Assembly (NCBI GenBank): GCA_944412495.1
Contig: CALYBL010000001.1
Coordinates: 1 to 55,727 of the forward strand
DNA from: an uncultured Clostridia bacterium
Lineage (GTDB): Bacteria > Bacillota > Clostridia > Oscillospirales > Acutalibacteraceae
Direction: 5' to 3'
Length of the DNA stretch: 55,727 nt
The notes under the pieces are model-generated. The model ran no database searches. It was not told the origin of the DNA and was given only the letters and a program-made list of their open reading frames with translations. Every line of letters begins with the position of its first letter. Position 1 is the first letter of the stretch. Below, piece after piece: positions 19,850 through 28,963 of this stretch. The position numbers and the translations under genes were made by a program.

Positions 19850-19876
19850 ATAAAAAAGCCGCTTAACAAGCGGCTC
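19850..19876 (-). terminator. Terminator of the TM2 gene
   Basis: On the minus strand GAGCCGCTT and AAGCGGCTT pair around a three-base loop, followed by TTTTATTG, 17 bases past the stop codon. Confidence 0.85.
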
Positions 19877-19892
19877 TAAGCAAAAAATCAAA

Positions 19893-20207
19893 TTAAACAT
19901 AGTATGGATTCGGCTTGCATGCGATAACAATAATATCCACAATCCAGCCTATTAAGAAAAGGCCTCCGGTAATTATATATAAAATTCCCATTCCCACTTT
20001 TCCCTCATAAAACTTATGTGCACCCAATACTCCCAAAAATATACAAAGCAAAAGCGCTACTACCTTGCTTTTTTTCCGCATGGGCACCACCGGCACGGCA
20101 TTTACATTACTGTTATTGTTGTTAATTACTATTGTTGGCTGGAATGTCTGAGGCTGGGTCTGTGCCTGATTGTTTTCCGTTACCGGAGCCTGCTGCTCAT
20201 TCGACAT
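19893..20207 (-). CDS. TM2 domain membrane protein
   Basis: The 104-aa protein has a Gln/Asn-rich cytoplasmic N-terminus (about 1-40, including VINNNNSNVN) and a TM2 domain: RKKSKVVALLLCIFLGVLGAHKFY (first helix with the GxLGAHKFY signature), a short turn EGKVGMG, and a second helix ending in IGWIVDIIVI. TM2 proteins are small two-helix membrane proteins of unknown role. I start at the ATG with GGGAGGT nine bases upstream rather than 14 codons earlier. It has its own terminator. Confidence 0.85.
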   Translation of the reverse strand: MSNEQQAPVTENNQAQTQPQTFQPTIVINNNNSNVNAVPVVPMRKKSKVVALLLCIFLGVLGAHKFYEGKVGMGILYIITGGLFLIGWIVDIIVIACKPNPYYV

Positions 20208-20390
20208 AATATGACCTCCCACAAATATATTGTATATAAATATTATCATATTTGTAATTTATTTGCAACATTTATAAGAGATAAGTCAAAAATGACGAAA
20301 GGCTCATACGTGCAATAGATTTTAAAATAACTCGCAAGTAATTAGAATAAGGCAGTAAAAGGCTATATGTAAAAAACAACTAAAATCAGT

Positions 20391-21143
20391 TTATAGCCCA
20401 TTAGCCTCTGCGCCATATACTGCCTGCTCGTGAGTAAAGCCCTCAAACTCCAATTGGTTGATTAATTGCTCTCGTGAAAAGGACATAACATCCAAATAGA
20501 GCTTTGCTTTTTTGACAGCCTGCTCGTTCCAATCAGCTCCGCAATTATCCACACCATATACAGCGTCTTCACGGGAAAAATTATCAACCTCCAGCACTGA
20601 AATCAAGCTCTCGCGTGACAATGGCAGAATTTCCAGATAAGACTTAGCCTTGCTGACAGCATTGCTTTGACTATCTGTAATCGACGTATCAGATGCTGAG
20701 GACTCCGCAGAAATAATGTCAGATGAAGAATGACTTGACGCAGAGATATTGCCGGAGTCGCGTGAAGCAGCATCAGATTCCGATGAATCGGCAGCGTAAG
20801 ACGCATCTGCTCCGGCAGTGCCTTGTTCACCTGCGGAAGCAGCCCTGCTCCCGCCAGATACACTGCTTTGACGCTCCGTAACATTTATTGTTATTCTGCT
20901 GCTATCATTATCCAATATTACGCTGAATAGGATAGCCGCTATTGCGGCTGCAACCGTGAAAACAATCACAACAGCCACTAAAAAAGCCCGGCCGGTTTGC
21001 TTTGTCGAGGCTTTCGGGAATTCGGATTTCGGGGTTTTAGATGCGTCACCATGCGGATCAATCTCAGAAGCATCCACGGTTGAGCCGCCGCATGTAGGAC
21101 AATATCTACCCTGTAACTTTGTTCCGCATACCGGACATTTCAT
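20391..21143 (-). CDS. Zinc-ribbon membrane protein with two Ltp-type repeats
   Basis: The 250-aa protein has an N-terminal zinc ribbon (CPVCGTKLQGRYCPTCGG, 3-20), one membrane helix (about 53-76, AFLVAVVIVFTVAAAIAAILF) and a long Ser/Ala/Asp-rich linker (about 90-165). Two similar C-terminal modules of about 40 aa follow (KAKSYLEILPLSRESLISVLE and KAKLYLDVMSFSREQLINQLE, each ending in an AVYGV/AVYGAE helix). These modules match the Ltp family, named from a phage lipoprotein that blocks DNA injection of other phages. A role at the cell surface is inferred; exclusion activity is untested. AGGAGG precedes the ATG. Confidence 0.78.
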   Translation of the reverse strand: MKCPVCGTKLQGRYCPTCGGSTVDASEIDPHGDASKTPKSEFPKASTKQTGRAFLVAVVIVFTVAAAIAAILFSVILDNDSSRITINVTERQSSVSGGSRAASAGEQGTAGADASYAADSSESDAASRDSGNISASSHSSSDIISAESSASDTSITDSQSNAVSKAKSYLEILPLSRESLISVLEVDNFSREDAVYGVDNCGADWNEQAVKKAKLYLDVMSFSREQLINQLEFEGFTHEQAVYGAEANGL

Positions 21144-21522
21144 GCTTTGTCCTCCTGTATATTATTATTTAGTCTAATATCAGCATATAATAAAAATTTA
21201 CTTAGTATAATACACTGCCGTATCAAATATGCTTTATTCAGAGTCAAAAATAAAAAATGACTTAAAAGACAAAGTGCATAATAATGTTGGTGATTATAAT
21301 TTATTATTCATTAAAGCCTTTTAAGTCAACAAAAGTGTACCATAAATTTACAAAAAAGTAAAGCCTGAGCATTTCGGCCTTTTTTAATCAATGCTGTCCG
21401 CTTGACCGAAGCTTATCTGAAAATATCTCCTAATGCCCTATCCTTATTACAGTCTAAATGAACAATATACATTTATCAACAGAGGTATGGAAAAATGCAG
21501 AGCAGCTTGACTATAAGAACGT

Positions 21523-21552
21523 CGTGCTCCATGTCCGCAGCCATGGAGCACG
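21523..21552 (-). terminator. 11-bp hairpin past the small membrane-protein gene
   Basis: CGTGCTCCATG and CATGGAGCACG form a perfect stem with an eight-base loop 15 bases beyond the stop at 21567. There is no T-run on the minus strand, so terminator function is uncertain. Confidence 0.4.
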
Positions 21553-21566
21553 TTGTCTATTCATTG

Positions 21567-21755
21567 TCATTTTTTCGCAAACGCAACTAATAAGCAGATA
21601 ATTCCGGTTATAAGCATCGCTATGCCCAAAATAAATGAAACAAATAGAAGTACCTCTGCAAAATCCGTTGGATAAAGGCACATACCTATCATGGCCGTAC
21701 AGAAAAAAAGCGCTCCTATAATAGATATTACCGCCGCTGTTATTGTGCTCTTCAT
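21567..21755 (-). CDS. Small two-helix membrane protein
   Basis: The 62-aa product (MKSTITAAVISIIGALFFC...) is almost wholly hydrophobic, with two predicted helices (about 4-27 and 31-58) and a KK end. I recognise no family. The start is supported by GGAGAGGAG nine bases upstream; a longer form from 21800 lacks this. It is probably a real gene of unknown function in the AT-rich island. Confidence 0.6.
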   Translation of the reverse strand: MKSTITAAVISIIGALFFCTAMIGMCLYPTDFAEVLLFVSFILGIAMLITGIICLLVAFAKK

Positions 21756-22509
21756 ATTAATGTACTCCTCTCCATAATTAGTCCGGATATCCGTCAGCAT
21801 GAATATGGTTTTGTCCTATTGATTGGAAATGCTTAAAACATGTGCAAGTCATAAATACTGTTTTCATATTCAGCAAGTTTCAATCCTGATATTAGTTAAA
21901 TTATATCATAATTATATCATAAGCGCAAATCATTTTGCTTAAATTTGTCGAATAACAAAAGATATTACTCGCTTAATCTTTTGATATCTGCATTTTTATT
22001 TTCAATTTCCCAATTTTTCAAGCTCTTATTATTTAATCACAATCAGGCGCAGCAAAAATTTACGGTATGCATTACACAGCGTTTGTCTGACAATACTGAA
22101 TCTGACGGCATTTTGAGGCGCTATGCCGGAGCTGTCTGCATAAGCCCTTCATTGATTCTGCCTGTTCAGTTTCGGCTTAAATATCAATGTATTGATACTA
22201 TATGCGAAGCCGGTGTGCACCGTGGCAAGGCCCCTCTAAAGTATACGCTTAATGGCTTTTATCAAAAATTAAATCCGGCATACCGATATATCAGTACGGC
22301 GCCCAGGCAGTTAAAAACGTACGGTATTGCAGGCATTCTCTTTCCGGTTTGACTTTTGTGTTTTATCTTTCTCTCTTCCTTTGACGCTTTTATTTTAACC
22401 TCCCAGCAAGAAAATTAAAGATAATTTTTGAAATTTTTTAAAAATAAAAGAATAAAGCTGATAATTTCAAAAAACAGCTTATTATAACAATCGTCTGACC
22501 TTTTCTGAC
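21756..22509. other. Gene-free stretch before ctsR
   Basis: About 750 bases, AT-rich to the left. An open frame at 21945-22352 has no ribosome-binding site, no recognisable domain and atypical composition, so I leave it out. Nothing else is seen until the CtsR operator. Confidence 0.45.
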
Positions 22510-22526
22510 TTTGACTTTTTTTGACC
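22510..22526 (-). promoter_or_regulatory. CtsR operator
   Basis: On the minus strand this reads GGTCAAA-AAA-AGTCAAA, an exact match to the CtsR direct-repeat consensus (two RGTCAAA heptads separated by three bases). It covers the -35 of the ctsR promoter, so bound CtsR would block RNA polymerase. Confidence 0.9.
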
Positions 22527-22539
22527 AAATAAATATAAT
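22511..22539 (+). promoter_or_regulatory. Sigma-A promoter of the ctsR-mcsA-mcsB-clpC operon
   Basis: TTGACT at 22511-22516, a 17-base spacer and TATAAT at 22534-22539, overlapping the CtsR box. The leader to ctsR is about 65 bases. Confidence 0.88.
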
Positions 22540-22612
22540 AGTAATCGAAGATTAAGAAAAGCGCCTATGCGGCTTAATAAGCACAGCGCTTACTGAAAAG
22601 AAGGGATTTTAA

Positions 22613-23062
22613 ATGAGACTCAGCGACGAGATTGCAGGACTCATTATGAATATGCTTGAAAGCTCTGACGGCACGGCGGAAATTCGGCGCAATGACCTTG
22701 CGGAGCGTATAGGCTGTGTACCGAGCCAGATAAATTATGTGCTTACCTCCCGCTTTACGCCGGAGCAGGGCTATATAGTCGAAAGCCGGCGGGGCGGCGG
22801 CGGATATATCAGGATAAGACGCATATCCTCCTCCCCGGCGATGACAATAATGCATCTTGTAAATTCCATCGGAGCAAAGATTGACCAGTCGAGCGCATAC
22901 GCCATTATAGACAGCCTATATCAACGCGGAATAATAGAAAGAGAGGCTGCCTCGCTTATGCGTTCGGCGCTTTCGGATAAGTGTTATGCAGGAGTGCCGC
23001 CCCAGAACCGGGACGACGTCCGCGCACAGATATTCAAGCGCATGCTGCTGACACTTGTATAG
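22613..23062 (+). CDS. ctsR: Transcriptional repressor CtsR
   Basis: The 149-aa repressor of heat-shock clp genes has the winged-helix N-terminus (MRLSDEIAGLIMNMLE; IGCVPSQINYVLTSRF) with the glycine-rich wing ESRRGGGGYIRI (about 63-74) that senses heat, and the C-terminal dimer and McsB-contact region. It is full length. It is first in the operon and has its own box upstream, so it autoregulates. AAGGGA lies before the ATG. Confidence 0.96.
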   Translation: MRLSDEIAGLIMNMLESSDGTAEIRRNDLAERIGCVPSQINYVLTSRFTPEQGYIVESRRGGGGYIRIRRISSSPAMTIMHLVNSIGAKIDQSSAYAIIDSLYQRGIIEREAASLMRSALSDKCYAGVPPQNRDDVRAQIFKRMLLTLV

Positions 23063-23080
23063 TATAAGGAGGTTTTATTT

Positions 23081-23644
23081 ATGCTTTGTGAAAACTGCAA
23101 AAAGAACACGGCTACAACATACATCAAAAGGACAGTAAACGGAAGTACGCAGGAGTATCATCTCTGCGGCGAGTGCGCCAAGGCACTCGGCATGACAAAC
23201 GATTTTAACGGATTTATGAATTTCGGAGTGGGCAGTCTGTTCGGCTCGCTGTTCAGCGATGGACTTACCGGCATAGAATCGCAGACGATGGTAAAGCGCT
23301 GCCCGGGCTGCGGAATCAGCTTTGACGACATTGCCCGCACGGGTCTGTGCGGATGTCCGCAGTGCTATACCACGTTTTACGACCAGCTGCTCCCCACCCT
23401 GAGCAGGATACACGGCAAGCTTGAGCATTTGGGGAAGGTGTCCAAGGCCACTGAGGAAAGCGTGAAAGAAGCCAAGCTCAAGGAGCTTGAGGCTCAGCTT
23501 AAGCAGGCGGTCGACGAGCAGAGATATGAGGACGCCGCCAAAATAAGGGACGAGATAGCAGGCGTCAAAAGCTCGCCTGATGACAAAGACGCCGAAAGCA
23601 AGAACATTCAGAACGATGGCAGTGCGGAAGGAGAGAATGAGTAA
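23081..23644 (+). CDS. mcsA: McsA, activator of the McsB arginine kinase
   Basis: The 187-aa protein has two zinc-binding cysteine sets (MLCENCKKNTA with HLCGECAKALG, then CPGCGISFDD with CGCPQCYTTF) and a C-terminal UVR-type coiled segment (KLKELEAQLKQAVDEQRYEDAAKIRDEI, about 133-160). McsA activates McsB and tunes CtsR. AAGGAGG lies 19 bases after ctsR. The stop overlaps the mcsB start by one base. Confidence 0.94.
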   Translation: MLCENCKKNTATTYIKRTVNGSTQEYHLCGECAKALGMTNDFNGFMNFGVGSLFGSLFSDGLTGIESQTMVKRCPGCGISFDDIARTGLCGCPQCYTTFYDQLLPTLSRIHGKLEHLGKVSKATEESVKEAKLKELEAQLKQAVDEQRYEDAAKIRDEIAGVKSSPDDKDAESKNIQNDGSAEGENE

Positions 23645-24669
23645 TGTCAGAGAGAAAATGGTACAAAAGCGCAGGGCCGTGCGGCGACACAGTCGTTTCG
23701 ACGCGCGTCAGGCTGGCGAGAAATCTCGACTCCTACCCATTTCCCTGCCGCATATCGGAAAAGCAGCAGGCAGAGATAAATCAGAAGGTCAATGACAGCC
23801 TGCTGTGCGACGGGAGCTTTAACTTCAGATATATCGACATGTCGCAGCTAAGCGACACCGAGGCAATGGCCATGGCGGAAAAGCGCCTTGTCAGCCCGGA
23901 TTTCATCAAGGACCGTACGGCAAAGGCGCTTATAGTGTCGGACGACGAGACGATAAGCATAATGCTTGGCGAAGAGGACCATATAAGGATACAGGTAATG
24001 CGCCCCGGCTTTGATTTGGAGGAGTGCTACCGGGTTGCCGACAAGGTCGACAGGATACTCGACGCGCACCTCAACTATGCCTTTAACGAAAAGCTCGGCT
24101 TCCTTACCGAATGCCCGACAAACCTCGGCACCGGCCTGCGCGCGTCGGTCATGATGCATCTGCCGGCCATACAGTCTGCCGGGCTGCTCAACCAGATTAT
24201 GACCACCATTGCAAAGATAGGACTTACGATACGCGGAACCTACGGCGAGGGCAGCTCGCCGCTCGGCGCCATGTATCAGATATCTAACCAGGTGACGCTG
24301 GATATATCCGAAGAGTCGGCAATAAACAACCTGAAATCAATCGCTACCCAGATAATGGAGCAGGAACGCTCATACAGAAGCACGCTCATTAAAAATCCCG
24401 CGGTTGAAGACAAGATATACCGCGCGCTTGGCACGCTTAAATATGCCCGGATAATGGACACAAAAGAAAGCATAAGCCTTTTGTCTGACGTCCGGCTCGG
24501 CGTGGCCTGCGGCCTTATATCAGACACAGATATAGACACCCTGACGGGGCTGTGCATAGATACGCAGCCCGCCAACATCACCGTCATAACCGGCGCCGCC
24601 AGCAGCCAGGAGCGCGACAGGCAGCGCACCGAAATAATCAGAAGGGCGCTCTGCTCAAAGCAGGCCTGA
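23644..24669 (+). CDS. mcsB: Protein arginine kinase McsB
   Basis: The 341-aa phosphagen-kinase-fold enzyme phosphorylates arginines, marking proteins for ClpCP and inactivating CtsR. Seen: VVSTRVRLARNLDSYPFP (about 19-36, ATP/arginine contacts), GEEDHIRIQ (about 109-117), FGYL-equivalent FLTECPTNLGTGLRASVMMHLPA (about 152-174, including the catalytic cysteine-region loop CPTNLGTG) and RGTYGEGS. The length is normal for McsB. Confidence 0.96.
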   Translation: MSERKWYKSAGPCGDTVVSTRVRLARNLDSYPFPCRISEKQQAEINQKVNDSLLCDGSFNFRYIDMSQLSDTEAMAMAEKRLVSPDFIKDRTAKALIVSDDETISIMLGEEDHIRIQVMRPGFDLEECYRVADKVDRILDAHLNYAFNEKLGFLTECPTNLGTGLRASVMMHLPAIQSAGLLNQIMTTIAKIGLTIRGTYGEGSSPLGAMYQISNQVTLDISEESAINNLKSIATQIMEQERSYRSTLIKNPAVEDKIYRALGTLKYARIMDTKESISLLSDVRLGVACGLISDTDIDTLTGLCIDTQPANITVITGAASSQERDRQRTEIIRRALCSKQA

Positions 24670-24780
24670 CGCCGCTAAGAGGATAGGCACGGCTGTCGCC
24701 GCATGGTTTAAGCCTCACTATTTATCACTATACTGGATTTAATCAGACAATTTATATCACCAACGAAGGGAAGGATAATT

Positions 24781-27234
24781 ATGTATAAATTCAACGGATT
24801 TACCGAAAAGGCTAACAGCGCGCTCAATCTTGCGATTGAGGCGGCTGAAAAGTTCGGCCATACTTATATAGGCAGCGAACATATACTCATCGGTCTGCTG
24901 GCCGAGGGCAGCGGCCTTGCCTACACTGTGCTCAGCGGCCGCGGCGTAACGCAGGAGTCGATAGAAGACATGCTTGAGACGGCGGTCGGCAAGGGTACGC
25001 CCACCAAGCTGACTCCCGACGACCTTACTCCGCGCGCAAAAAGGATAATCGAGATTGCCATTGCGGCGGCGCGCAGCCTCGGCTGCTCGTTCGTCGGCAC
25101 CGAGCACCTGCTCATGGGCATTATGGAGGAGGGTGACAACTACGCTATAAGGTTCCTCTCCGAGGCCGGAGTAAGCAGCAGGGATGTTATAAACGACACA
25201 CTCAAGGCCATTGGCGCGTCGTCGGGCGGAGATTCGGCGCCCATATCGCAAAAGGGCGCAAAGTCCAGCGGCTCTAAAACTAAAACTCCGACGCTGGATC
25301 AGTTCGGCCGCGACCTCACCGCCGAAGCGCGTGCCGGAAAGATTGACCCGGTTATCGGCAGAAGCACCGAAATCGAGCGTGTAATACAGATACTCAGCCG
25401 CCGCACGAAAAACAACCCATGCCTTATAGGCGAGCCGGGCGTCGGCAAGACTGCCATTGCAGAGGGGCTGGCGCTCAAGATAGCCAACGGCGAGGTGCCG
25501 GAGCTGCTTAAGGACAAGCGCATAGTTTCTCTCGACCTTACCGGCATGGTGGCCGGCACAAAATACCGCGGCGACTTTGAAGAGCGCATAAAGGCCGCGA
25601 TAGACGAGGTAAAGAAGGCGTCCGACGTCATACTCTTTATCGACGAGCTGCACACCATAGTCGGTGCAGGCTCCGCTGAAGGCTCCACCGACGCGGCAAA
25701 CATACTCAAGCCTTCGCTGGCGCGCGGTGATTTGCAGGTAATAGGCGCGACCACACTCAACGAATACAAAAAGCACATCGAGCAGGATGCGGCCCTGGAG
25801 CGCCGTTTCCAGCCCGTAATGGTCGGCGAGCCTACGCAGGAGGAGGCCGTACAGATACTCAGAGGACTTAAGGACCGCTATGAAGCGCATCACAAGGTCA
25901 AGATTACCGACGAGGCCATAGACGCCGCCGTAAAGCTGTCCGCCCGATATATTTCGGACAGATACCTGCCTGACAAGGCCATTGACCTTATAGACGAGGC
26001 AGCAGCCGGCGTAAGGCTTAAGAGCTTTACCGCTCCGCCTGACCTTAAAAAGATGGAAGAAGACCTTAAAAAGGTATCCGAGGAGAAAACCGAAGCCGTA
26101 AACTCGCAGGACTTTGAAAGGGCTGCGACTTTACGCGATAAGGAGGCTTCTCTCTCAAAGGAGCTGCAGGAGAAAAAGGAAGAATGGATGAAGCAGAATG
26201 CCCACACCTCCGGCGAGGTAACTGAGCGCGAGATCGCCGACATTGTTTCAAAGTGGACGGGGGTCCCGGTGACACAGCTTACCGAGGCAGAAAGCAAGCG
26301 TCTGCTCGACATGGAGAAAATACTTCATGAGCGCGTCGTCGGACAGGATGAGGCTGTCTCGGCTGTTGCAAAAGCGATACGCCGCGGCAGGGTTGGGCTT
26401 AAGGACCCGAAGCGTCCCACCGGCTCGTTTATTTTCCTCGGCCCCACCGGCGTCGGCAAGACGGAGCTGTGCCGCGCGCTCGCCGAGGCGATATACGGCG
26501 ACGAAAACGCCATGATACGTCTCGACATGTCAGAGTACATGGAAAAGCACACGGTGTCCAAGCTTATAGGCTCGCCTCCGGGCTATGTCGGCTTTGACGA
26601 CGGCGGGCAGCTCACCGACAGGGTGCGCCGCAAGCCATACTCCGTGCTGCTCTTCGACGAGATTGAAAAGGCTCACCCGGATGTCTTCAACATCCTGCTT
26701 CAGATACTCGAGGACGGCATACTCACAGACTCACACGGACGCAGAGTCGACTTCAAAAACACTGTTATCATAATGACATCAAACATTGGCGCCCGTCTTA
26801 TCACCGACAAAAAAAGCCTCGGCTTTGCCGAGTCAAAGGATGAGGCCGAGTCAGATTACAATAAGATAAAGAGCGACGTTATGGGCGAGCTGAAAAAATA
26901 TTTCAAGCCTGAATTTTTAAATCGCGTCGATGATATAATAGTTTTCCATCAGCTTACAAGGGAGAACATTGCAGAGATTACGAAGCGCATGCTCTCCTCC
27001 CTCTCCGACCGTGTTGCAGGCATGGAGATGAGCATAGAGTTCACCGAAAACGCCGTTGAGCTTGTTGCAAAGGCGGGCTTTGACCCCGTATACGGCGCCC
27101 GTCCGCTGCGCCGTGCAATACAGTCCCGCATTGAGGATCCGCTGAGCGAGCAGCTCCTTGAGGGCGTCTTTAAGGCCGGCGATAAAATAATCTGCGACGC
27201 CAAGGAGGATAAGATCACCTTCAAAAAGGCTTAG
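24781..27234 (+). CDS. clpC: ATP-dependent Clp protease ATP-binding subunit ClpC
   Basis: The 817-aa Hsp100 unfoldase has two N-domain repeats (FTEKANSALNLAIEAAEKFGH about 6-26 and again about 80-145), AAA module 1 (GEPGVGKTAIAEGLA about 216-230; VILFIDELHTIVGAG), a coiled middle domain with a UVR-like stretch (NSQDFERAATLRDKEASLSKEL about 440-462) and AAA module 2 (GPTGVGKTELCRALAE about 555-570). It feeds substrates to ClpP, including those phosphorylated by McsB. A 110-base gap after mcsB has no CtsR box, so it is read from the operon promoter. Confidence 0.97.
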   Translation: MYKFNGFTEKANSALNLAIEAAEKFGHTYIGSEHILIGLLAEGSGLAYTVLSGRGVTQESIEDMLETAVGKGTPTKLTPDDLTPRAKRIIEIAIAAARSLGCSFVGTEHLLMGIMEEGDNYAIRFLSEAGVSSRDVINDTLKAIGASSGGDSAPISQKGAKSSGSKTKTPTLDQFGRDLTAEARAGKIDPVIGRSTEIERVIQILSRRTKNNPCLIGEPGVGKTAIAEGLALKIANGEVPELLKDKRIVSLDLTGMVAGTKYRGDFEERIKAAIDEVKKASDVILFIDELHTIVGAGSAEGSTDAANILKPSLARGDLQVIGATTLNEYKKHIEQDAALERRFQPVMVGEPTQEEAVQILRGLKDRYEAHHKVKITDEAIDAAVKLSARYISDRYLPDKAIDLIDEAAAGVRLKSFTAPPDLKKMEEDLKKVSEEKTEAVNSQDFERAATLRDKEASLSKELQEKKEEWMKQNAHTSGEVTEREIADIVSKWTGVPVTQLTEAESKRLLDMEKILHERVVGQDEAVSAVAKAIRRGRVGLKDPKRPTGSFIFLGPTGVGKTELCRALAEAIYGDENAMIRLDMSEYMEKHTVSKLIGSPPGYVGFDDGGQLTDRVRRKPYSVLLFDEIEKAHPDVFNILLQILEDGILTDSHGRRVDFKNTVIIMTSNIGARLITDKKSLGFAESKDEAESDYNKIKSDVMGELKKYFKPEFLNRVDDIIVFHQLTRENIAEITKRMLSSLSDRVAGMEMSIEFTENAVELVAKAGFDPVYGARPLRRAIQSRIEDPLSEQLLEGVFKAGDKIICDAKEDKITFKKA

Positions 27235-27369
27235 CTGCAGCCTCGGACCGTAATACAGCCATAATCGAAGTTGCCGGCAATTCACGGCTTGCATAAATAC
27301 AGACGGACTGCCGCCGACCCAGCAAGGAGGCTCCGGCTCCGCTATCGCTAAAAATATTCCGCCATAAAC

Positions 27370-27409
27370 GGGTACTGACAGGCAATACTGTCAGTACCCG
27401 CTGTTTTTT
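27370..27409 (+). terminator. Intrinsic terminator of the clpC operon
   Basis: GGGTACTGACAG and CTGTCAGTACCC form a 12-bp stem with a short loop, then GCTGTTTTTT, about 135 bases past clpC. Confidence 0.92.
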
Positions 27410-27503
27410 CTTCTAATATGTGCTTTTTTAGAAAAGTTTACCCGCTAAAGCTTTCCTTTATTCTCTGTAACAGTCATATGTCTGTTCTTGCTTAAACAGG
27501 CAA

Positions 27504-27780
27504 TCAAACCACCAGTAAGCCAGTGGTTTGCTCAGGCCCCAGAGAGGTTAAATTTTGCTGACCCCTGGAAGGGTACTGAAAAGCTATCGCTGCATCGCTC
27601 GCTTTGCTGCTGGCAAACCAGTTCTCTTTAATTTTCCAGCTTATCTCTTCAAGCAGAACACCTCCCGCAGAAAATTCCGTGTCTCTATGAGGTGACCGGC
27701 TCCTTTCTCTTTTGATAGCTATGCGATTCTTTGGCATTGTCTTTGCCAAGACCCTTTTATCTACCCCTGAAATCCAGGGG
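27504..27780 (-). repeat. Compact hairpin-bounded element with a small open frame
   Basis: On the minus strand the block starts with hairpin CCCCCCTGG/CAGGGG (about 27762-27780) and ends with AAACCAC/GTGGTTT (about 27506-27530). A frame of 70-81 codons fills most of it (MPKNRIAIKRERSRSPH onward, ending LGPEQTTGLLVV, stop inside the last hairpin). No domain is recognised and no normal ribosome-binding site precedes it. Ends of this kind suggest a small repeat, MITE or structured RNA. No other gene is seen in 27410-27936. Confidence 0.4.
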
Positions 27781-27936
27781 GGTTCTTATGTCTAAAGGCA
27801 ATAATAAGGCATCCGCCGCTCAGGCGAATGTCTTTAATTAATATGCAAATCTATGCCGTACATTTGTTTATAGCTGCATACGCATCTCTTCCATTAGCGC
27901 TGCGAGCTGACAGCTTTGTGACTGCCTGACAATCGG

Positions 27937-28878
27937 TTAATTACCAAAAAGGCTTGTCTGCTCCTCCCTAAGCGATTTTACAGTCCTCTCAGTGATAATA
28001 TCCTTCTCACCTATATCACTGCAAAGCATCGGGGATAATGGGTTATACGCCCTGAAGCTTTTGCATACGGCACCGGCACTATGATTTGCATAGCAATAAA
28101 GGCAGCCGCCCTGACAGGTATCATAAACGCCAATGTCAATGCTTTGAGCGCAGCCGCATTCTTTGCGCTGATTTTTGTCCTTTTCCGCCTTAAGCGTCAT
28201 TTTGCCTATTCTGCCGAGCCTTTCGGCGTCGATACACCTTGCACGGCCTATGCCTATTCCCTCAAGCTTGCCGGCTTCAGCACACGACTCAATACAAAGC
28301 CCGTACTTCCGGGAGATATCCGCCATTTTGCCCAAAAGCTCTAATTTTGCTTCCTCCGAAATTTCCTCTGCGTGCAGCGCCTTCATGCCGCGGCATATGC
28401 TGCGGTAATTATCGACAATGCTGACAATGCATTTTTCAGTATAAGGATGCAGCCTTTGCGCCAGCTTTTCAAAATATTTCAGGTGATATCCTAAGGTATA
28501 TTTTTCGTTAAGCAGAATTGGGTCATATCTCCACACGACGCGCTCCCTGCCTGTCAGCCTTGACAGTTTTATAAAGCCGGGTATCAAGACGCTGTCCTTT
28601 TGCGGAATATTCGGCTCGACGTCCCGGCCGTATGCGTTCAGCGTAAACTGGAAATAATACGGATAATCGCTTAGCTCACTCAGCCTGCCAAGCATCGGAA
28701 GCGGATTTTTTGTCCAGAATACTATGCCGTCGCAGACGTCGGGCGACAGAATTATCCTGCTCACCTGATGCGTATTCATGGGATTTCTTACCAAGACATA
28801 TCCTGCCCTTATCCTCTCGAAAAACCAGTCGGAATAATAAGCCGGTATGTCAGTACGACGGCTCGCACTTATTATCAT
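27937..28878 (-). CDS. DUF1848 family protein (radical-SAM-like cysteine cluster)
   Basis: The 313-aa protein starts MIISASRRTDIPAYYSDWFFERI, the family's characteristic opening, and has VFWTKNPLPML (about 53-63) and VWRYDPILLN (about 114-123). A C-terminal cysteine cluster C-G-C (about 238-240) with DTCQGGCLYCYAN (about 250-262) resembles a 4Fe-4S radical-SAM motif placed at the wrong end of the protein. Function is unknown; it may be a radical enzyme. It follows ylmH after 85 bases on the same strand. CGGAGGG precedes the ATG. Confidence 0.9.
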   Translation of the reverse strand: MIISASRRTDIPAYYSDWFFERIRAGYVLVRNPMNTHQVSRIILSPDVCDGIVFWTKNPLPMLGRLSELSDYPYYFQFTLNAYGRDVEPNIPQKDSVLIPGFIKLSRLTGRERVVWRYDPILLNEKYTLGYHLKYFEKLAQRLHPYTEKCIVSIVDNYRSICRGMKALHAEEISEEAKLELLGKMADISRKYGLCIESCAEAGKLEGIGIGRARCIDAERLGRIGKMTLKAEKDKNQRKECGCAQSIDIGVYDTCQGGCLYCYANHSAGAVCKSFRAYNPLSPMLCSDIGEKDIITERTVKSLREEQTSLFGN

Positions 28879-28963
28879 AATACCCTCCGTATATCTACCC
28901 TTGAGCGGCGCAGCCTACGGTGCGCGGATGCGCGCTTATACCAATGCGGTTAATATCCACGCC

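Noticed and set aside
21945-22352. 135-codon open frame upstream of ctsR.
   Set aside because: No ribosome-binding site, no family, and atypical composition.
18549-22500. tRNA-Ser as attachment site of the AT-rich island.
   Set aside because: I could not find a repeat of the tRNA 3' end at the far side, and no integrase gene lies in the island.
24757-25893. 378-codon open frame opposite clpC.
   Set aside because: It mirrors clpC codons, has no start signals and no recognisable domain.
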